Shown: one piece after another, positions 49,541 through 57,954 of the stretch | Position numbering within the stretch: position 1 is the first letter of the stretch | How the letters are laid out: every line of letters begins with the position of its first letter | NCBI GenBank assembly: GCA_028818755.1 | Contig: JAPPNF010000025.1 | Coordinates: 1-64,000 of the forward strand | Source: Deltaproteobacteria bacterium | GTDB lineage: Bacteria > Desulfobacterota > Binatia > UBA9968 > JAJDTQ01 | Length of the DNA: 64,000 nucleotides | Direction of reading: 5' to 3' | Translations under genes and position numbers: made by a program | The notes under the pieces: model-generated | The model's database searches: none | Told to the model about the DNA's origin: nothing | The model's input: only the letters and a program-made list of their open reading frames with translations

Positions 49541-50217
49541 CCGCGGTCGGGATCCGGCTCGGGGATGCCGCTCGGACAGGAGATGCCGGTGCCTCCGAGG
49601 CCGCAGTATCCGCCCGGGTTCTTCGCCAGGTACTGCTGGTGGTACTCCTCGGCGTAGTAGAACTCGGGAGCATCCGCGATCTCGGTCGTGATCGCACCGA
49701 ATCCCGCGCCGGAAAGCTCGGCCTGGAAGAGGTCCCGGGACGCCTCGGCCTGGTGGCGCTGATGATCACCCACCGTGTACACCGCCGAACGGTACTGTGT
49801 GCCCACGTCCGCGCCCTGCCGCATGCCCTGTGTCGGGTCATGGCCCTCCCAGAACGCCGCCAGTAGCGTGCGGTAGTCGACCGCATCCGGATCGAAGACG
49901 ACGAGCACCGCCTCCGCATGCCCGGTGCCGCCCGTGCACACCTCCCGGTAGGTCGGGTTCGGCGTCAGTCCGCCCTGATAGCCGACCGCTGTCGAATACA
50001 CGCCACGCAGCTCCCAGAACTGCCGCTCCGCTCCCCAGAAGCAGCCCATCGCGAAGTACGCCTGCTGGAATCCCGATGGGAACGGCGGCTTGATCCGGTT
50101 GCCGTTCACATGGTGCACTTCGGGTACGGACAACGGTTCGTCGCGACCCGCAAGCGCGTCGCCCGGAGCCGGCATGCGAGCTTTCCGAGAACCTATAAAC
50201 ATTTGACGGAAATCCAT
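49537..50217 (-). CDS. msrA: Peptide methionine sulfoxide reductase MsrA
   Basis: About 226 residues of the longer E. coli type: N-terminal [14 protein letters not shown], catalytic [52 protein letters not shown] and resolving-cysteine tail [14 protein letters not shown]. It repairs oxidised methionine. Start at 50217 (ATG) with a second at 50202. The catalytic residue is cysteine here, not selenocysteine. First gene of a three-gene overlapping operon. Confidence 0.94.
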   Translation of the reverse strand: MDFRQMFIGSRKARMPAPGDALAGRDEPLSVPEVHHVNGNRIKPPFPSGFQQAYFAMGCFWGAERQFWELRGVYSTAVGYQGGLTPNPTYREVCTGGTGHAEAVLVVFDPDAVDYRTLLAAFWEGHDPTQGMRQGADVGTQYRSAVYTVGDHQRHQAEASRDLFQAELSGAGFGAITTEIADAPEFYYAEEYHQQYLAKNPGGYCGLGGTGISCPSGIPEPDPDRG

Positions 50218-50239
50218 TGCCCAAACAAGGTAATAGGTT

Positions 50240-51412
50240 GTGAACTGGACGCTCAATCCCGACGCGGCCCCGCCCATGCCCTACCCGGCCGCGCTACAAA
50301 GGATCATCGGCGGCGACGCCCATCGCGAGGCCCGCGCCGAGATCTCGGCCTGGCCGGGGTATGCCCCTACCCCCCTTCGAAACGCGCGGGCGCTGGCGTC
50401 AAGTCTCGGAGTCGAGTCCGTGTGGGTGAAGGATGAGAGCGGCCGTTTCGGCCTGGGCAGCTTCAAGGCGCTGGGCGGGGCGTACGGAATCCGGCGGGTG
50501 ATGGAGGCTCGAGCGAGGCGCGCGGCTTCCTCCGCCGGGAACCGTGGCGAGGGCCGTCCGGCCACCCAGACCGTCACCTGCGCTTCCGACGGGAACCACG
50601 GGCGCGCCGTCGCGTGGGGCGCGCGCATGTTCGGTTGCGACGCCGTCGTGTACCTGCCCGTGCACGTTACGGAGGTCCGCGCCGGCGCGATCCGGTCGTT
50701 CGGCGCCCGGGTCGTCCGGGTGGACGGCGAGTACGACGACGCGGTCGCCCAGGCGGCACGCGACGCCGCGCGGAACGGGTGGACCGTGATCTCGGACACC
50801 TCGTATCCGGGGTATATGGAGATTCCGCGTCATGTCATGGTGGGATATACGATCATGGCTAATGAGGCATTGGATGCATTACTGCCCATGGCGGATATGC
50901 ATCGGAATATGTTTGGTCATCCCACCCATGTCTTCATCCAGGGTGGGGTCGGCGGGTTGGCGGCCGCGGCGATCGGGCACGCATGGGAGCGTCTGGGCGC
51001 GGATCGTCCCGTGGCGGTGATCGTCGAGCCGGACGCCGCCGACGGCCTCCTTCAGAGTGCGCTCGCGGGGAAGCCGAGCGCGAGCCGCGGCGACCTGCAC
51101 ACGATCATGGCGGGGCTGAGCTGCCGGGAGATCTCGCCGCTCGCGTGGGAGATCGTCGGCAAGGGGGCCCACGCGTTCATGACCGTGCCGGAAGACGGAA
51201 TCGCGCCGCTCATGCGCGCCGCCGCACGGGGCGAACTGGGGGAGCCGTTCGAGGGCGGGGAGTCGGGGGTGGCGGGGCTGCTGGGCCTGATCGAGGTCGC
51301 GCGGGATGAGGAGCGGCGCCGGGCGATCGGGCTCGATGAGGGCTCGCGCGTTCTCGTGTTTAACACCGAGGGCGCGACCGACCCGGAACTGTACGCGCGG
51401 ATCGTGGATTGA
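50240..51412 (+). CDS. Diaminopropionate ammonia-lyase-like PLP enzyme
   Basis: 390 residues, fold type II. PLP lysine in [14 protein letters not shown], phosphate and substrate loops [35 protein letters not shown] and [17 protein letters not shown]; the motif [13 protein letters not shown] is typical of this family. It breaks 2,3-diaminopropionate (or D-serine in some members) to pyruvate and ammonia. GTG start at 50240, 22 bases from the divergent msrA start, so the two promoters must overlap coding DNA. Confidence 0.88.
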   Translation: MNWTLNPDAAPPMPYPAALQRIIGGDAHREARAEISAWPGYAPTPLRNARALASSLGVESVWVKDESGRFGLGSFKALGGAYGIRRVMEARARRAASSAGNRGEGRPATQTVTCASDGNHGRAVAWGARMFGCDAVVYLPVHVTEVRAGAIRSFGARVVRVDGEYDDAVAQAARDAARNGWTVISDTSYPGYMEIPRHVMVGYTIMANEALDALLPMADMHRNMFGHPTHVFIQGGVGGLAAAAIGHAWERLGADRPVAVIVEPDAADGLLQSALAGKPSASRGDLHTIMAGLSCREISPLAWEIVGKGAHAFMTVPEDGIAPLMRAAARGELGEPFEGGESGVAGLLGLIEVARDEERRRAIGLDEGSRVLVFNTEGATDPELYARIVD

Positions 51413-51567
51413 GGGCGGGCTGGGATGGGGTGGCGGGACGTGACGGGCGCCGGGCAGCTGGCGACGCGCCCGGGTTTCCCCGGCCAAGCGGCCCGGATAC
51501 CTTTCCGACCGTTCGCCCGACAACTCGCAGAGGGGGCGACGCCCATCGTCAGGACGAGGTGTCCACC

Positions 51568-52035
51568 ATGAAACAACAACCCTTCTATACCGCACGCGCC
51601 AGCGTCGCCAAGGTGGACGGCATCCATCGGCGCGCGACCCTGGAAGACGGCACCGAGGTCGACTTCGGCGTTCACGGGCCGATCAAGGCCCACTACCGCC
51701 TCAATGAGGAGCCCGACCGTCCCCTGCCGGTCGATTATCTCGTCGCGGCGGCGGCCGGCTGACTGCTCGGGACGCTCAACGGCGCACTGGAGGTGCGCGG
51801 GATCCCGATGGCCAACGACGCGATCAGCGTGCGGGCCGAAGGCGTCAACGAAGTGGTGGACAGGATGGTGGTGCTCACCAAGATCCATGCACACTACACG
51901 ATCCGGCTGCCCGCGGGCGCCGCGCGCGACAAGGTGGACCGCGCGCTGGACACGCATGTTGCGAAGTGCCCGACGGCTCGCAGTCTGGAGGCCGCGGTCG
52001 AGGTGAGCTGGTCGGCGGATGTAACGGAGGCGTAG
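51568..52035 (+). CDS. OsmC-family selenoprotein, UGA = Sec at residue 65
   Basis: The ATG at 51568 starts a frame with in-frame TGA at 51760-51762 and continues to TAG at 52033-52035 (155 residues). The interrupted helix reads VDYLVAAAAG-(UGA)-LLGTLNGALEVRG; in OsmC/YhfA proteins this is the catalytic cysteine of the ASCL motif. The second conserved cysteine is intact in THVAKCPTARSLEAAVEV, giving a Sec-Cys pair for thiol-peroxide or disulfide chemistry. A perfect 6-bp hairpin follows at 51782-51798. OsmC-like selenoproteins have been described from marine metagenomes. The half after UGA has an internal ATG but no ribosome site and lacks the first half of the fold. Confidence 0.85.
51782..51798 (+). 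promoter_or_regulatory. Candidate bacterial SECIS hairpin in osmC-like gene
   Basis: GCGCAC (51782-51787) pairs with GTGCGC (51793-51798) around loop TGGAG. The loop begins 25 bases after the TGA and has G as second base. Distance, stem length and loop fit the bSECIS model better than the hairpin in the Prx gene. Confidence 0.65.
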
Positions 52036-52039
52036 GCGG
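52006..52039 (+). repeat. Direct repeat, copy 1 (end of osmC gene)
   Basis: 34 bases spanning the last codons and stop of the OsmC gene. They match 53406-53439 with two mismatches, exactly 1400 bases apart. The two copies bracket the beta-propeller gene between them. Confidence 0.85.
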
Positions 52040-52086
52040 CGAACGCCCTGGTGCGTTGTCGCACCCGCGAACCGGGACCCGCCGGA

Positions 52087-53307
52087 TCAGGTGCCCGGCG
52101 CGAACCGAACCCGGGCCACCCGCTGCACGCCGAGCGAGTCCGTGGTGACACCGTAGAGCATCGAATCCGTGGCCCAGGGGGTCGGGTATTTCTGGATACG
52201 GCGGGGCCACCGGTAGCGGGCGACGAGTTCCGTACCGGCCCAGACATCGGCCTCGCGGGTTTCGTCCCCGTCGGCGGCTGACTTTTCGACCCACAGCCGA
52301 CCGGCGGCGTCGAAGAACATGCCTTCGAGCGGCGGCTTGCGGTCCGGAATCCCGAACGGATGATCGTCGAGGTCGGAGTTGTCGAGATCGCGCTGGATTC
52401 TGGACTCCGCGGTAGTCCGTTCGTCCGGGCTCAACACCGGCCCCTCGAACGACGGACCCTCGACCAGCGAAGCGGTCCCGTCCGGATGGTGATAGTTGAT
52501 CGAGTATGCCGACGTAATGGCCTCCGCCCAGGCGCCCCCATCGGCGTGCGCGTGGATCCAGGTCGGGCCAAACCAATGGTGGAGGTAGCTGATGCCGCGG
52601 ATACTGCGACCCTCCAATTCGCGCTCGAATTCGGTCGTGGCCTGACCCGTGTACTGGCGCTCTCCGTCGCCGAGGAGGACGGTGTCCACCGCGCCGTCGG
52701 GGTTCACAAGGAGGCGGGCAGTGAGGCCGCGGAACCGCGCGGTCAGGTTCGTGGCGTCCCGACTCGTCACCGGCCCGACATTGACCAGGTTGCCGTCCGC
52801 GTCGAAGGTGAAGGGATCGCGCGAGCCGATGCCCGGTTGGAGGGTTCTCATGCCTCTCAGGTATTCGGCGCTCGCCGATTCCAGCGCGAACACGCTGTAA
52901 CGGGAGCCCTCGCGCACCCACAGTTCGCCGTCCGGCCCGATGGCCAGACAACAGATGTCGGAGAGTTCGCCTGGGCCCTCGCCATACCCCCCGGCTCGGA
53001 ACGCGAAGCGGCCGTCGAATTCGAAGACGCGGATTTCGCTGGTCCGTGCGTCAGCTACGATTATTCGGCCCTGCGCGTCTTCGGCAATCGACGCGATCCT
53101 GGTGAACAGGTACGGGTCGTCGCCGTCCATCTCGCCGATTTCGAGATCGATCGAGCCCTCGAAGGTGGGGACTTCGGGAAAGACGCGGGCGGGTTGTTCG
53201 TCCTCGGCGCAGCCGAGAGCCAGAAGGGCCAGTGCGGCGACGGCGGGTGCCGCCACGGTTGAACGATGGGCGGCCCGCGGCCGATCGAATGCCGCTAGTG
53301 TGTCCAC
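52087..53307 (-). CDS. 6-bladed beta-propeller lipoprotein
   Basis: About 406 residues. Signal peptide with lipobox LLALGCAED, then propeller blades: IASIAEDAQGRIIVADART, GGYGEGPGELSDICCLAIG, GPDGELWVREG and MFFDAAGRLWVEKS. GTG start at 53307 places the signal peptide normally; the frame is open to a TTG at 53343. The gene is flanked by the 34-base direct repeat of the osmC end, hinting that it was inserted or duplicated as a cassette. Confidence 0.82.
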   Translation of the reverse strand: MDTLAAFDRPRAAHRSTVAAPAVAALALLALGCAEDEQPARVFPEVPTFEGSIDLEIGEMDGDDPYLFTRIASIAEDAQGRIIVADARTSEIRVFEFDGRFAFRAGGYGEGPGELSDICCLAIGPDGELWVREGSRYSVFALESASAEYLRGMRTLQPGIGSRDPFTFDADGNLVNVGPVTSRDATNLTARFRGLTARLLVNPDGAVDTVLLGDGERQYTGQATTEFERELEGRSIRGISYLHHWFGPTWIHAHADGGAWAEAITSAYSINYHHPDGTASLVEGPSFEGPVLSPDERTTAESRIQRDLDNSDLDDHPFGIPDRKPPLEGMFFDAAGRLWVEKSAADGDETREADVWAGTELVARYRWPRRIQKYPTPWATDSMLYGVTTDSLGVQRVARVRFAPGT

Positions 53308-53405
53308 GTGTTGTTGCTCCCAGCTTCGGTATGTGGTGATCAACCTCCCACATACACAATCGTAGCGCTTCGGGTCAGCCAGTGAAGGTACCCGGATGCC
53401 ACCTC

Positions 53406-53439
53406 AGCTGGTCGGCGGACGTAACGGAGGGGTAGGCGG
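53406..53439 (+). repeat. Direct repeat, copy 2 (orphan osmC end)
   Basis: Second copy of the osmC terminal codons and stop, here not attached to any OsmC frame. It lies between the propeller gene start and the stop of the HEAT-repeat gene. Confidence 0.85.
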
Positions 53440-53440
53440 G

Positions 53441-56140
53441 TTACCGGGATGCCGCCGGAACCGGTCTCTCCAACGACGGTCTCGGGCGCTCACGCATCAC
53501 TTCGAGGAGGAACTCGATGGCCTGCTCGGATCCCGTGCGGCCAATCCAGTAGACGGCCCTGGTACGCACTCCGGGATCGGCTTCCGCCCGAGCCATTTCG
53601 ATCATCTTGCCGACCACCGCCTCCGCGCTTTCCCCGTTGGACTGGGTCCTGCGGTAGAGGGCGTAGAAGATCCGCTCCTTCATTTGGGACGCTTCCATCT
53701 GCGCGTACGATCGGCCGACACGTTCCAGGTCGACCGAGGGTCCCCGGGACCAGGCCTCAAGCGCTGATTGACGGGAATCGGAGTCCTTCTCCTGGTCCAT
53801 CGCCAGTTCGAACAACCAGTTCGTGACGGCTTCCTCCCCCGCCTCCGCGCGCCAGCCGAGCACCATGAGAAGCACCGTTTCGAGCTCCTGGGATCCGGTC
53901 GTCCCATGGAGTTCAATCAAACTCTCGGTCGACACATCGCCCCTTTGGCCAAGCGCCTGGAGGACGGCGTTGCGGAGATCAACCGGCTGCGAACCGTCCC
54001 GGGCGAAAGCCAGCAGCGCACGGCGTGCCGCCGCCTGATCGCTGCGCATCAGCGCCCAGATGGCTCCGATACGCACGTCCCCGTCGTCGGACTCCGTGAG
54101 CAAGTCGGCCAGTGCCCTGACCGCAGTGGTCGTATTGAAGCTCGCCAGCGCCAGAACCGCCGCTTCCCGCGTGTCCGCTTCCGGATGATTCGCGGCAATG
54201 TCCACCAACTCCCGTTGGGCAGCTACCGTGCGTTGTGCGGCCAACAATGTGACCGCCTGTTGCCGCAGTCTCCGCGAGCATTCATCGTGGCGCTCCAGCA
54301 CACTGCGAATGAGCGGCAGCCGGTCGGTTTCCAGGCTCAACAGTGCCGTCAAGGCTGCCTGCTGCACGGAAGTATCCTCACAGTGCGCGGGAACCTGTTG
54401 TCCCGAAAACGTCGCCGACACCCCGGGCAGCACGAGGAGGTCCGCTTCGATTCGCGGCACGTCGGCTGGCGCCTCGTCGATTAGCACTGGGTCGACTCGC
54501 AACGCATAGGTGGCGGCAGCCAGCGAATCCGCCCGCGACGACAGAACCGCCGCGAATTCCTGGTCCACCACCTCAGCCTCCTGCACTATCGTTCGGGCCA
54601 CCGAGTCCGCTTGCGCCAACCGCGTCCCGAGTACCTGGAGCACCGGCAAGCGCGGACGCGTCGGCGCTGGCGGAGGCACTGCCTGAACCGTGTCTGGTTG
54701 CGGCGGTTCCCCGGCGATCGCGGCCCGGTAAGCGCGCGCGGCCGCCTCCCGAGCCGCCTCCTCGGCCGCCAACGCCGCCCGGTATACAGACGCCGCCGAG
54801 TCCTCACGCGCCTCCTTTGCGGCCAGAGCCGCCCGGTATGCCCGCGCCGCCGAGTCCTTCGCCGTCTCCTGAGCCGCCAGTGCCGCCCGGTACACCGTCG
54901 CCGCCGAGTCCTGCCGCGCTTCGAATACTGCTAGGGCCGCCCGGTACGCCGCTGCCGCCGAGTCCTGCCCCACCCTCTGGGCCTCCAGCGCGGCCCGGTA
55001 AGCGGCCGACGCCGAATCCTGCGCTGCCTGCCGCCCTTCCAGCGCTGCCAGATACACGGCCGTCGCCGAATCCCGGCCGGCGTTCTGAACCGACAAAGCC
55101 GCATCGTACACTCTCTGGGCCGAGTCCGGCGGTATCCGACGTTGCGACAGGGCTCTCTCATATACCTGACGCGCCCTTTCCGCCTGCGTGCGATGCGCAC
55201 CCAACGCTCTTTGGTAGGCCCGCTGCGCCGAGTCCACCTCCCTTTGCTGCAGGTAGAGCGCTCTCTGGTAGGATCGCTGAGCCGAATCCGCGCGCGACCG
55301 CTGCCTGGCCAACGTTCTCTGATACGACCGCTGTGCCGAGTCCGCCCAGGAGCGCTGCCTGCTCGCCGCCCGCTGGAACGACCGCTGGGCCGAATCCGCC
55401 CGCGACCGCTGCTCATAAAGGGCCCTCTGATAAGCCCGGTGCACGGAATCCGCCCGCGAGCGTTCCGTTGCCAACACCCTCTGGTAGGTCCGGTGGGCCG
55501 AATCCGCCCGCGACCGCTGCGACGTCAGTGCCTCCTGAAACACGCGCTGCGCCGAGTCCTGCCGCTCCCGTTGCGAAGCCAGCGCCCTCTGATAGGCCCG
55601 CTGCGCCGACTCCTGCCGCGCGCGCAACGAGGCCAGCGTCACGGCGGGCGTGTCGGCTTGCAACACCGCTTCCGCCTGACGAAACGCCTCCTCGGCCGCT
55701 CGGGGATCGCCGCGCTCCGCGAGTTGGCGGAGAATCCGAATCCGGAGATCACGCCATTCGTGGTAGAGGCGGCCCGGCGGGACATGGCCGCGCGAAGACA
55801 CGAAGTAGCCGTCCTTCGCCTCGGCATAGACCGACAACGTCTCCAGAAGGACCAGGGCTTCGTCCAGATTGCCCTGCCGATAGCGCGCAAACGCCTCCCA
55901 GTAGTAGGAGTCAGCGACGTATCGCGGGTGGGCGAAACTGTCGCGAAGCTCGGCGAAGAGCCTTGCAGCTTCTTCAAATTCTTCGCTATTGATCGCGCGG
56001 CGCGCCTGGAGGAACGCCTCCTCCTCCATCTGTCGCTCAGCCTGGGCGGACAGGCGTCCGCCCGGTGAACCGGATACCGGACCGGCGACCATCAAGAGTA
56101 CCGAACCGACGGTGACGAGGCTCTTCGTACGGGTTGTCAT
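53441..56140 (-). CDS. Secreted protein with seventeen 18-residue helical repeats and HEAT-like repeats
   Basis: 899 residues. Signal peptide ending near GRLSAQAE, an N-terminal TPR-like region (AFARYRQGNLDEALVLLETL), then 17 perfectly phased 18-residue repeats of the form DSAQRxYQRALxxQRxRA, and a C-terminal half of HEAT-like repeats (TREAAVLALASFNTTTAVRAL, RIGAIWALMRSDQAAARRAL). Start at 56140 has GGAGG 7 bases upstream. It ends an operon with an ECF sigma factor and its anti-sigma factor, so it may be an envelope scaffold under their control. No catalytic motif seen. Confidence 0.78.
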   Translation of the reverse strand: MTTRTKSLVTVGSVLLMVAGPVSGSPGGRLSAQAERQMEEEAFLQARRAINSEEFEEAARLFAELRDSFAHPRYVADSYYWEAFARYRQGNLDEALVLLETLSVYAEAKDGYFVSSRGHVPPGRLYHEWRDLRIRILRQLAERGDPRAAEEAFRQAEAVLQADTPAVTLASLRARQESAQRAYQRALASQRERQDSAQRVFQEALTSQRSRADSAHRTYQRVLATERSRADSVHRAYQRALYEQRSRADSAQRSFQRAASRQRSWADSAQRSYQRTLARQRSRADSAQRSYQRALYLQQREVDSAQRAYQRALGAHRTQAERARQVYERALSQRRIPPDSAQRVYDAALSVQNAGRDSATAVYLAALEGRQAAQDSASAAYRAALEAQRVGQDSAAAAYRAALAVFEARQDSAATVYRAALAAQETAKDSAARAYRAALAAKEAREDSAASVYRAALAAEEAAREAAARAYRAAIAGEPPQPDTVQAVPPPAPTRPRLPVLQVLGTRLAQADSVARTIVQEAEVVDQEFAAVLSSRADSLAAATYALRVDPVLIDEAPADVPRIEADLLVLPGVSATFSGQQVPAHCEDTSVQQAALTALLSLETDRLPLIRSVLERHDECSRRLRQQAVTLLAAQRTVAAQRELVDIAANHPEADTREAAVLALASFNTTTAVRALADLLTESDDGDVRIGAIWALMRSDQAAARRALLAFARDGSQPVDLRNAVLQALGQRGDVSTESLIELHGTTGSQELETVLLMVLGWRAEAGEEAVTNWLFELAMDQEKDSDSRQSALEAWSRGPSVDLERVGRSYAQMEASQMKERIFYALYRRTQSNGESAEAVVGKMIEMARAEADPGVRTRAVYWIGRTGSEQAIEFLLEVMRERPRPSLERPVPAASR
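54695..55612 (-). repeat. 17 x 54-bp tandem coding repeat
   Basis: 918 bases = 17 units of 18 codons without any phase slip. Early units are rich in R and Q (DSAQRSYQRTLARQRSRA); later ones in A and E (DSAARAYRAALAAKEARE). Eighteen residues equal five turns of an alpha helix, so the same face recurs. Confidence 0.88.
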
Positions 56141-56194
56141 CTGTATTCCTCCATCAGCCATGCGCTCCCGCTCTTTCGTCGCAAGCGCCTGGAA

Positions 56195-57295
56195 TCACAT
56201 TTCTCCTGTAGTACTCGCTGCTCTCAGGCGGGTCAGGGTGCCCTTCCACTCCATGCTTTCGAGCGCCAACTGCCGTTCGAAGTCGGGCGCGCCGGGCCCC
56301 AGCCGCGAGATCTGCAGCAGCACCAGCTCCAGGTCCTCAAGCAACGCCCTTTCAAGAGGGGAGCGTGGCGCTTGCATGTCCAGAAACATGCGGGTATCGC
56401 CGAGCAGTTCACGGGCCCATCGGGCCAGATCCTGCTGTGAGGTCGGCGTGCCCTGATCGATCCGGAACGCGGTGAGCAGCGTCGCGGCCCGGTCCAGGTG
56501 GCGTGTGGTTTCGTAGTAGGCCGCGGGCTGGACGAGCCTGGCGAAGGCGGCGGGTGGGCCGGCGAGGGCTTCGGCTGTGTTGGCGAGCCCGGCGGGCGTC
56601 GTGGCACGGGCGGTGGACACACCGAGTTGCGCGGCGGGCGTCTCTTGCGTGGCGTTCGAGGCCACGCGTCCGGGCGTCTCGGCCTCCGCGCGCTCCCGCC
56701 CCATAGCCGATTCCGCAGTCGCCGCATCCGCGACCACGGCAGCGGGTGCGGATTCGCGCGGGTCCGCGGGTGGCTCGGTCTCCAGTTCGGCGAGCGTTGC
56801 AGGCTCGACCGGTGCCGCAGGTTCGACCGTCCCTGGTACGTTCGGCCCCGGTGGCGCGACGGCGGCAGGACCGGCTGACGGTCCGTCCGTCACCCCTGCC
56901 CCAGGGCCCTCGTAGCTACGGCCCAGCATCAACCCCAACACCAGCGAGGCAGCCGCCGCCAGTCCCGCCGCCCATCCCGAACTGATCCGCTTCCCAGTCC
57001 ACCGGGCCGGAAGGCGCGCGGTATCCGCGGTTGGCTCGGCCGGTATCGCCGGAGCCGGCGCGTGGTCTGCCGCCAGCTTCGCCGCCGCCGGGACCACCGA
57101 TGGTCCGGGGGGCCACGCCGCCTCGATCCTCTCCCACATTTCCTCGCGGGGTGCCGGGGGCGGTGCGTTGTACGCGTCCGCATCCATCCGCGCGCTGACG
57201 TCCGGCCACATCGCGTCGGAGGGCGTCGGGGGCGGCGCGTGGTAGGACGCGCCCTCGCGATGGAGGAAGGCTGCGAAGCGGTCGCGGTCGTTCAT
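56195..57295 (-). CDS. Probable transmembrane anti-sigma factor
   Basis: About 366 residues. Two N-terminal copies of a motif (HAPPPTPSDAMWPDVSARM and NAPPPAPREEMWERIEAAW) precede a single membrane helix (GWAAGLAAAASLVLGLMLG), an alanine- and proline-rich linker and a C-terminal helical periplasmic domain. The ATG at 57295 overlaps the sigma gene stop (ATGA), as in sigma/anti-sigma pairs. No zinc-binding motif is present. Confidence 0.72.
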   Translation of the reverse strand: MNDRDRFAAFLHREGASYHAPPPTPSDAMWPDVSARMDADAYNAPPPAPREEMWERIEAAWPPGPSVVPAAAKLAADHAPAPAIPAEPTADTARLPARWTGKRISSGWAAGLAAAASLVLGLMLGRSYEGPGAGVTDGPSAGPAAVAPPGPNVPGTVEPAAPVEPATLAELETEPPADPRESAPAAVVADAATAESAMGRERAEAETPGRVASNATQETPAAQLGVSTARATTPAGLANTAEALAGPPAAFARLVQPAAYYETTRHLDRAATLLTAFRIDQGTPTSQQDLARWARELLGDTRMFLDMQAPRSPLERALLEDLELVLLQISRLGPGAPDFERQLALESMEWKGTLTRLRAASTTGEM

Positions 57296-57954
57296 GACGC
57301 CCACTCCCCGGCGTGCACGGCCAGCTGCTCCCGCAACCGGGCGCGCGCCCGAAAGAGCTGCGACTTGGAGGTGCCGGTCTGAATGCCGAGTATCTGTCCG
57401 ATTTCGGCGTGGGTGTAGCCCTCGAGATCGTGCAGGATGAAGACGGCGCGATAGCCGTCCGGCAGATTGTCGATGGCCTGGTGCAGGTCGGCGCGGACGT
57501 CGGGCTCCAGCCGGGGGCTCGGCGAAGCGCCCCGCAACTGATCGTCCAGTTCGGTTTCGCGGGTCCGAATGCGCTTCACCTTGCGCAGTCCGTTCAACGA
57601 CACGCTGGTCGCAACCGTGGATATCCAGGTCCCGAAGGCCGCCTCGCCGCGGAAAGTGTCGATCTTGGTGAATGCGCGCACGAACGTCTCCTGCGTGAAG
57701 TCCTGAGCGAGGTCGTACTCGCCCGCGAACCGGTAGCAGATGCGGAAGACGCGGTCGACGTGCATGTCGTACAGCGACCGCGCGACCCTGTGATCCCCGT
57801 TCTTGAACCGCTGTATGAGTTGCGCTTCCGTCACCGAGCCGAGTCTCCGGTCGCGCGCCGGCGTGCCCGTTCCCGATTCTCCCTTTCCCGATTCGTGGAC
57901 ACCGGCGCGGTGCCGATGGGTTGCGTGCCGTGCCGGGGGGCGGGTGGGGTTCAT
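57292..57954 (-). CDS. ECF RNA polymerase sigma factor
   Basis: About 220 residues. Region 2 (YDLAQDFTQETFVRAFTKID, FGTWISTVATSVSLNGLRK) and region 4 (LPDGYRAVFILHDLEGYTHAE, then GTSKSQLFRARARLREQL). ATG at 57954 overlaps the upstream aminotransferase stop by 4 bases. The first 45 residues are low-complexity and basic; a GTG nearer region 2 could be the true start. Confidence 0.9.
   Translation of the reverse strand: MNPTRPPARHATHRHRAGVHESGKGESGTGTPARDRRLGSVTEAQLIQRFKNGDHRVARSLYDMHVDRVFRICYRFAGEYDLAQDFTQETFVRAFTKIDTFRGEAAFGTWISTVATSVSLNGLRKVKRIRTRETELDDQLRGASPSPRLEPDVRADLHQAIDNLPDGYRAVFILHDLEGYTHAEIGQILGIQTGTSKSQLFRARARLREQLAVHAGEWAS

Noticed and set aside
51793-52035. Independent small gene starting at the internal ATG in the OsmC tail
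   Set aside because: No ribosome site, and it would lack the first half of the OsmC fold.
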